This document shows, in pieces, positions 8,360-12,668 of a stretch of 12,668 nt of DNA. The DNA lies in NCBI GenBank assembly GCA_031272005.1, contig JAISUQ010000124.1, forward strand, positions 1 to 12,668, in the 5' to 3' direction. Source of the stretch: Coriobacteriales bacterium (GTDB lineage: Bacteria > Actinomycetota > Coriobacteriia > Coriobacteriales > UBA8131). Under the pieces are notes generated by a model. The model was not told where the DNA came from. It saw nothing but the letters and a program-made list of their open reading frames with translations, and made no database searches. Both the position numbers and the translations under genes were made by a program. Each line of letters opens with the position of its first letter. Positions within the stretch are counted from its first letter, which is position 1.

Positions 8360-9859
8360 GTGCCCAACCCCCTGGTGACAATCATCGGCAAGGCCGCCCA
8401 GGCTGCTGCCCGCCTGCGCGGCGGCGGCAGTGGCGGCACGGCCTTCCCCGGTTTAGTGGTGGAGAAGCTCGACCCCAACTACGCCGTGGGTGTACTCAGC
8501 AACCTGCCCCATGGTGTGGTGCTGATCAGCGGCACCAACGGCAAGACCACCACCACCAAGATCGTCGCCGAACTGCTGGAGGCCTCGGGACTGCGGGTCT
8601 TTACCAACTCCACCGGCTCCAACTTCATGCGCGGAGTCATCGCCTCGCTGCTGCCACGCATCTCTTTGGGTGGACGGCTGGACGCCGACATCGCCGTCCT
8701 GGAGCTGGACGAAGCCCATGCCGTGCGCTTTGTGGAGCGGCTGGCGCCGCGCTACAGCCTGCTGCTGAACGTGATGCGCGACCAGTTGGACCGCTTCGGC
8801 GAGATTGACCACACGGCCGAACTGCTGGCCGCCGTGGCCCGGCGCACCACGACAGCCGTGGTGCTGAACCGCGAGGATAACCGCCTGGCCCGCCTGGCCG
8901 CCAATGTCGACGGCCGGATTATTGCCCGGATAGTCACCTACGGCCTGGCAGCCGAGCTGAAGTCGCACTTCCCCCAGGACGACGACCTCTACGCCGACGA
9001 GTTCGAGACCTGGGACCCCGAGCCGCTGGATGCGGTTGTGGCTGGCGCGGGTATGGGCGCGGGAGTGGGTGCGGGAGTGGGTGCGGATGCGGGTGCGGGT
9101 ATGGGCGTTGGTGCGAGCGTGGGTGCGGGTGCGGGTGCGAGCGCGAATTCAGCCGCCACACAAGTCCCCGAGCCAGCGGTCATTCTCCAGGCGCTGACGA
9201 ACAATACGGCAACCTTCCGCAGCGGCGGCGCGGTCTTCTCCACCCCATTGAAACTCAAAGGCATCTACAACGTTTACAATGCCGCCGCCGCTTTGGCTCT
9301 GGTGCAGACCATCGTCGCCGATGAGCCCAACGACGCCAGCTGCGGCAGTACCCACAGCGCCTTGCCGCCCGGCAGCACCGGCGACTCCCCACCCGACTCG
9401 CTGGCCGCGCTCATCGCCGCCCTGGCCAATGTGGAGTCGGCCTTTGGTCGCGGCGAGACCCTCACCCACAACGGCTGCGCGGTGGAGCTGCTGCTGGTCA
9501 AGAACCCGGGCGGCTTCCGCCTGGCCCTGGAATCCTTTGACCCCACCGGCTACGACACGATGATCGCCATCAACGACGAATACGCCGACGGCCGCGACAT
9601 GAGCTGGCTGTTCGACGTGGAGTTTGCCGCCCTGCGTGCCGGCGGCGTGACGATGGTCAGCGGTGTGAGGGCCTGGGACATGGCCCTGCGACTGCACTAC
9701 GACGACGTGCCCTTTACAAAGGTCGACAACGACCTGGCCCAGGCTCTGCCGCGTTTTCTGGCCGCATCTGAGCGGCCCAAGCGCATCTACTGCACCTACA
9801 CGGCGATGCTGGCCATCCGCCGCCAACTGGGAAAGGAGCTCAACGTTGAGCAGCAGTAG
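8360..9859 (+). CDS. murT: Lipid II isoglutaminyl synthase subunit MurT
   Basis: With GatD, this Mur-ligase-like ATPase converts the alpha-carboxyl of D-Glu in the lipid II stem peptide to an amide (D-isoglutamine) at the cytoplasmic face of the membrane. The protein has 499 residues, longer than the roughly 440 of studied MurT. Seen: P-loop SGTNGKTTTTK at 57-67, LELDEAH at 114-120, NVMRDQLDRFGEID at 137-150, LKGIYNVYNAAAA at 299-311, FGRGE at 362-366, LVKNPGGF at 379-386, and the DUF1727 motif NDEYADGRDMSWLFDVEF at 405-422, which faces GatD. Residues 228-261 are a Gly/Ala/Val/Met repeat in the region where staphylococcal and streptococcal MurT carry a four-Cys zinc ribbon; no CxxC occurs anywhere here. 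A second extra loop is at about 321-345. It starts with GTG, AAGGA 6 bases upstream, and overlaps gatD by 14 bases. Confidence 0.95.
   Translation: MPNPLVTIIGKAAQAAARLRGGGSGGTAFPGLVVEKLDPNYAVGVLSNLPHGVVLISGTNGKTTTTKIVAELLEASGLRVFTNSTGSNFMRGVIASLLPRISLGGRLDADIAVLELDEAHAVRFVERLAPRYSLLLNVMRDQLDRFGEIDHTAELLAAVARRTTTAVVLNREDNRLARLAANVDGRIIARIVTYGLAAELKSHFPQDDDLYADEFETWDPEPLDAVVAGAGMGAGVGAGVGADAGAGMGVGASVGAGAGASANSAATQVPEPAVILQALTNNTATFRSGGAVFSTPLKLKGIYNVYNAAAALALVQTIVADEPNDASCGSTHSALPPGSTGDSPPDSLAALIAALANVESAFGRGETLTHNGCAVELLLVKNPGGFRLALESFDPTGYDTMIAINDEYADGRDMSWLFDVEFAALRAGGVTMVSGVRAWDMALRLHYDDVPFTKVDNDLAQALPRFLAASERPKRIYCTYTAMLAIRRQLGKELNVEQQ
9041..9139 (+). repeat. G-rich hexanucleotide repeat in murT with G-quadruplex motif
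   Basis: Degenerate GGTGCG-type hexamers encode alternating Gly and Ala/Val/Met (residues 228-260). The coding strand has GGG at 9049, 9055, 9061, 9067, 9073 and 9079, exactly 6 apart, then at 9091, 9097, 9103, 9121, 9127 and 9133. This satisfies the G3-N3 quadruplex pattern several times over, in both the non-template DNA strand and the mRNA. Hexamer gain or loss keeps the frame. Confidence 0.9.
9833..9838 (+). promoter_or_regulatory. Shine-Dalgarno site deciding the gatD TTG start
   Basis: AAGGAG lies 7 bases before TTG 9846, inside the end of murT. This supports the TTG start, and with it the presence of the Ala-rich N-terminal extension in the translated protein. Confidence 0.75.
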
Positions 9860-10706
9860 CCACAATCCGTCGGCTGCTCCCAGCCTGGCAAGTGCGCCCA
9901 ACGCGGCGGCTGCGCCCAATGCGGCAAGCGCGCTCAACGCGACAACCGCCACCAGCCTGCCAGATGCGCCTCGCCTGAGAATCGTCCATCTCTACCCCCG
10001 GGAGATGAACATCTACGGCGACCACGGCAACGTGGAGGCCGTCGCCCAGCGCTGCCGTTGGCGGGGCATCGAGCCGGAGGTCATCGGCTATCACATCGGC
10101 GCCGAGTTCCCAGCCGAGGCCGACATCATCTTAGGCGGTGGCGGGCAGGACTCCGGTCAGGGAGCGGTACAGGCCGACCTGCCGCGCATCCGCGACCAGC
10201 TGGCCAACCTGATTGCCAGCGGTGCGCCAACCCTGGTGATTTGCGGTACCTACCAGCTGTTCGGCAACTACTTCAAGACCATCGGTGGCGAGATGATCGC
10301 CGGCCTGGGCATCTTTGACCTGCATACTGTGGGCGGCGAGCGCCGGATGATTGGCAACATCGTCACCGAAAGTGAGGAGTTCGGTGAGATTGTGGGTTAC
10401 GAGAACCACAGCGGCATCACCCGCCTGGCCGCCGGCTGGCAACCCCTGGGCCGCGTGCTGCAGGGCGATGGCAACAACGGCGAGGATGGCGGCGAGGGTG
10501 TGCGGCTGCATAACGCCATCGGCACCTATCTGCACGGCCCGTTGCTGCCGAAAAACCCGCGCATCACCGACTTCCTGATCAGTAAGGCCATCGAGCGCCG
10601 CTACGGCCTGGATGCGGCAACCGCCACCGGCCTTCTCCCCCTGTCGACCCTGGATGACACCCTGGCCGAACAAGCCCGCGCCATCGCCAAAACCCGCCCC
10701 CGTTGA
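9846..10706 (+). CDS. gatD: Lipid II isoglutaminyl synthase, glutaminase subunit GatD
   Basis: GatD is a class I glutamine amidotransferase that releases ammonia from glutamine and channels it to MurT. It has 286 residues; about 245 is usual. The core starts at LRIVHLYPREMNIYGDHGN (44-62), then ILGGGGQDSGQ (95-105), nucleophile Cys133 in LVICGTYQLFGNYF (130-143), GYENHSGIT (184-192) and catalytic His230 in TYLHGPLLPKNP (227-238), giving the Cys-His pair of this family. The first 43 residues are an added Ala/Ser/Pro/Asn-rich tail with three six-residue repeats (SAPNAA, AAPNAA, SALNAT at 16-33). A shorter protein starting near the core would need another start codon; the next in-frame Met is Met54, inside conserved sequence, so the TTG start is well supported. 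It overlaps murT by 14 bases and is the last gene of the rightward run. Confidence 0.95.
   Translation: MSSSSHNPSAAPSLASAPNAAAAPNAASALNATTATSLPDAPRLRIVHLYPREMNIYGDHGNVEAVAQRCRWRGIEPEVIGYHIGAEFPAEADIILGGGGQDSGQGAVQADLPRIRDQLANLIASGAPTLVICGTYQLFGNYFKTIGGEMIAGLGIFDLHTVGGERRMIGNIVTESEEFGEIVGYENHSGITRLAAGWQPLGRVLQGDGNNGEDGGEGVRLHNAIGTYLHGPLLPKNPRITDFLISKAIERRYGLDAATATGLLPLSTLDDTLAEQARAIAKTRPR
9891..9944 (+). repeat. Three imperfect 18-bp repeats at the gatD 5' end
   Basis: Three consecutive 18-base units of the form AGTGCGCCCAACGCGGCG encode the hexapeptides SAPNAA, AAPNAA and SALNAT. They make up part of the N-terminal extension that precedes the conserved GatD core. Confidence 0.75.
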
Positions 10707-10724
10707 GAACGGCAGGCGTGTGGG

Positions 10725-12668
10725 TTATCGGCCGCACTGCGGGGTGCCGGGGCAGATCCAGCAGTGGCGTACGGGGTATGGGCAGCGGCCCTCGGAGAGA
10801 TAGTTGCGGGTGCCGCTGGCGCAGAGTGCGGCTGTGGTGCCATTGTGCAGCAGCGAGGCTGTGGAGGCGGTGATCAAACCAGTGCTGGCCGCCAGCAGCA
10901 GAGCGGTATTGATGGCCACCGAAGTCTTATAGCTGGCCTGGGTGCGTGTCTGCAGGCTCTGACCCAGCTGGCGCAGGACCAGCAGGGACTCCAGATTGTC
11001 GCTGGTCAATGTGATGTCGGCAACCTCGCGAGCGATGGCCGCGCCTGTCTCCATGGCAATGCCGACATCGGCGCAGCTCAAGGCCGGCGAGTCGTTGACG
11101 CCGTCGCCGACCATCACCACGGCAGCGCCTTCGGCTTTGAGGCATTGGATGCTCAGCTGTTTGTCGTCCGGCAGCAGGTCGGCTTCAAATTGGTCGATGC
11201 CGGCCTCTCTGGCGATGACTGCCGCAGTGCGGGCGTTGTCGCCGGTCAGCATGACAATGCGGGCAAAGCCGGCGGCGCGCAGGCGCTGCAAGGTGCTGGC
11301 TATCTGCGGGCGCAGCGGGTCACGGATCATCAGTGCGCCCACCAGTTGGCCGCCTACAGCCAGAAACAACGGCGAGGCGTCGGGGAAATCGTCGTGCAGC
11401 CTGGTCAGCTTCTCCGCGTCAAAGGCTATGCCTTCGTCCTCAAAGACAAAGTGACCGCTGCCGATAATCGCCCGCTGACCTTCCAGGGTTGAGGCGATGC
11501 CGTGGGCTACGATGAACTCCACCTCGGCATGGCGCTCGCGATGGTTGACACCCCGGCGCCGGGCCTCCTCCACCACCGCCCGGGCCACCGGATGCGGAAA
11601 ATGCTCCTCCAGACAGGCGGCCAGACGCAACACCTCGGTCTCATCCCAATCATCCAACGGCAGCACTGCCGCCACGCTGGGCGTAGCCTGGGTCAGGGTG
11701 CCGGTCTTGTCGAAAACCAACGTGTCAGCCTGGGCAATCATCTCCAGGCAGCGTGAGCCCTTGACGCGCAGGCCCATTCCGGCGGCTTCGCGCAGCGCTG
11801 CCAGCGAGGTCACCGAGCCGGTCAGGCGCAGGGCGCAGGAGTAGTCGACGGTCAGCGCTGCCGAGAGGCGCTCCAGTGAGCGGGTGACGGCAAAGACGCC
11901 GGCGGCAAACATCAGATTCAACGGCACGATGCGGTTGGCCAGACGTTCCATGCTCTGCTGGGCGCCGGACTTCAGGCTCTCGGAGAGTTGCACCATGCCA
12001 ACAATGGAGCGCAGGCGGGTACGCTCCGGAGCGGCGCTGACCCGCACGAACAGCTCACCATCCTCCAGTGCCGTGCCGGCAAAAACGTCATCGCCCCGCT
12101 CGCGCAACACGGCGGCGGCCTCGCCGGTCAGCGTGGACTGGTTGACCCAGGCCTGCCCGTTGAGCACCACGCCATCGACCGGCAGGGCCTGGCCGGTGCG
12201 GACCACGATGACGTCGCCCTCCACCAGCTCGGCGGCGTCGACCAGTTCCTCCTCGCTGCCAGCAACGCGCGAGGCCTTCTCCGGCAACTGCAACAGTGAG
12301 GCGATCAGCTGCTGCTCGGAGTGGCGTCGGGTCTGATCCTCAATCAGCTCACTGAGCTGGATCAGGAAGGCAGTGGAAGAAGCCGTGGAGAAGTCCAGGC
12401 GCAGCACACAGACCACCATGGCCGCCGCGTCCAGCACGGCCACGTCCAACTCCAGGCGCAACAGCGAGCGCAGACCGCGCAGCAGAAATCCGCCGATGCG
12501 CCAGAGCGTCCAGGCCACGCGTAGTGGCGCGGGCAACAGATAGCGGGTGACGACATGGACGGAGCAGAGCCAGACTGCCGAGTCAAAGAGTCTGGCCGGG
12601 CGCAGGGCCAGCGCGGCTTCCGGCGTTGGCCGATGCTCATCGAGGTCGGCTGGAGTGACGGCGCTCAA
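10725..12668 (-). CDS. Heavy-metal P1B-type ATPase with atypical metal motif (partial, cut at right edge)
   Basis: This ATP-driven metal transporter is 647 residues long within the window. The frame is open at the edge and its first codon there is a TTG, so the true start may lie outside. Seen (numbered from the edge): membrane helices in 27-110, actuator TGEA at 181-184 (usually TGES), a helix pair at about 247-295 with YSCAL at 276-280, phosphorylated Asp320 in DKTGTLT, the P1B His-Pro at 359-360, MLTGDN at 473-478, GDGVNDSPAL at 521-530, and final helices at about 580-605 ending SLLHNGTT. Typical family members have CPC or SPC before AL in the sixth helix; here it is DYSCAL, so the metal cannot be predicted. 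The last 30 residues hold Cys616, 629, 636, 639 and 645, a possible metal-binding tail. Convergent with gatD, 18 bases apart. Confidence 0.92.
   Translation of the reverse strand: MSAVTPADLDEHRPTPEAALALRPARLFDSAVWLCSVHVVTRYLLPAPLRVAWTLWRIGGFLLRGLRSLLRLELDVAVLDAAAMVVCVLRLDFSTASSTAFLIQLSELIEDQTRRHSEQQLIASLLQLPEKASRVAGSEEELVDAAELVEGDVIVVRTGQALPVDGVVLNGQAWVNQSTLTGEAAAVLRERGDDVFAGTALEDGELFVRVSAAPERTRLRSIVGMVQLSESLKSGAQQSMERLANRIVPLNLMFAAGVFAVTRSLERLSAALTVDYSCALRLTGSVTSLAALREAAGMGLRVKGSRCLEMIAQADTLVFDKTGTLTQATPSVAAVLPLDDWDETEVLRLAACLEEHFPHPVARAVVEEARRRGVNHRERHAEVEFIVAHGIASTLEGQRAIIGSGHFVFEDEGIAFDAEKLTRLHDDFPDASPLFLAVGGQLVGALMIRDPLRPQIASTLQRLRAAGFARIVMLTGDNARTAAVIAREAGIDQFEADLLPDDKQLSIQCLKAEGAAVVMVGDGVNDSPALSCADVGIAMETGAAIAREVADITLTSDNLESLLVLRQLGQSLQTRTQASYKTSVAINTALLLAASTGLITASTASLLHNGTTAALCASGTRNYLSEGRCPYPVRHCWICPGTPQCGR

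Noticed and set aside
10707..10724. Bidirectional terminator between convergent gatD and the ATPase gene
   Set aside because: The 18-base gap contains no stem-loop with a T-run on either strand.

Overview
The window is about 12.7 kb of GC-rich, tightly packed bacterial DNA carrying ten recognisable genes and no RNA genes, mobile elements or CRISPR. Codon use is strongly G/C-ending. The paired MurT/GatD lipid II amidation genes, a Cache-GGDEF sensor, a multi-cluster ferredoxin and an unusual heavy-metal P-type ATPase point to a high-GC Gram-positive. My best guess is an anaerobic actinobacterium of the Coriobacteriia type; that is inference from gene content, not a database match.

Layout. Positions 1-339 hold no convincing gene (a GC hairpin, a short direct repeat and a doubtful partial reading frame). 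A leftward block then reads, in transcription order: a four-cluster ferredoxin-like protein (5022-3406), a membrane Cache-GGDEF diguanylate cyclase (3246-1894), holo-ACP synthase acpS (1858-1229) and ADP/ATP-dependent NAD(P)H-hydrate dehydratase nnrD (1260-340, overlapping acpS). A rightward block starts from the same intergenic gap at about 5030: mazG (5066-6052), enolase (6036-7325), a trans-polyprenyl diphosphate synthase (7330-8334), murT (8360-9859) and gatD (9846-10706). Overlaps or gaps of 25 nt or less suggest one operon. A convergent, edge-truncated P1B-type metal ATPase fills 12668-10725.

How the genes fit together. The rightward block combines nucleotide house-cleaning (MazG), glycolysis (enolase), isoprenoid chain synthesis and lipid II glutamate amidation (MurT/GatD). 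The leftward block combines redox or iron-sulfur chemistry, c-di-GMP signalling, acyl carrier protein activation and repair of hydrated NAD(P)H.

The most striking feature is architectural. Conserved housekeeping proteins here carry extra low-complexity Ala/Gly/Thr/Pro segments, several built from short in-frame DNA repeats. They are an approximately 150-residue insert in the ferredoxin (an 11-unit 12-bp minisatellite plus a GGN triplet array), an Ala/Gly linker in MazG, a Gly/Ala/Val segment in MurT where other MurT proteins have a zinc ribbon, and a six-residue repeat at the GatD N-terminus. AcpS also has a long C-terminal tail. The MurT segment contains twelve GGG runs in the mRNA-sense strand, many exactly 6 nt apart, a strong G-quadruplex motif. 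The second notable feature is promoter layout: a palindromic AGTATACT at 5029-5036 provides a -10 box to both divergent blocks, and on the leftward strand it lies 6 nt before the ATG, as expected for a leaderless mRNA. A similar arrangement precedes acpS. I did not find a clearly new multi-gene system.
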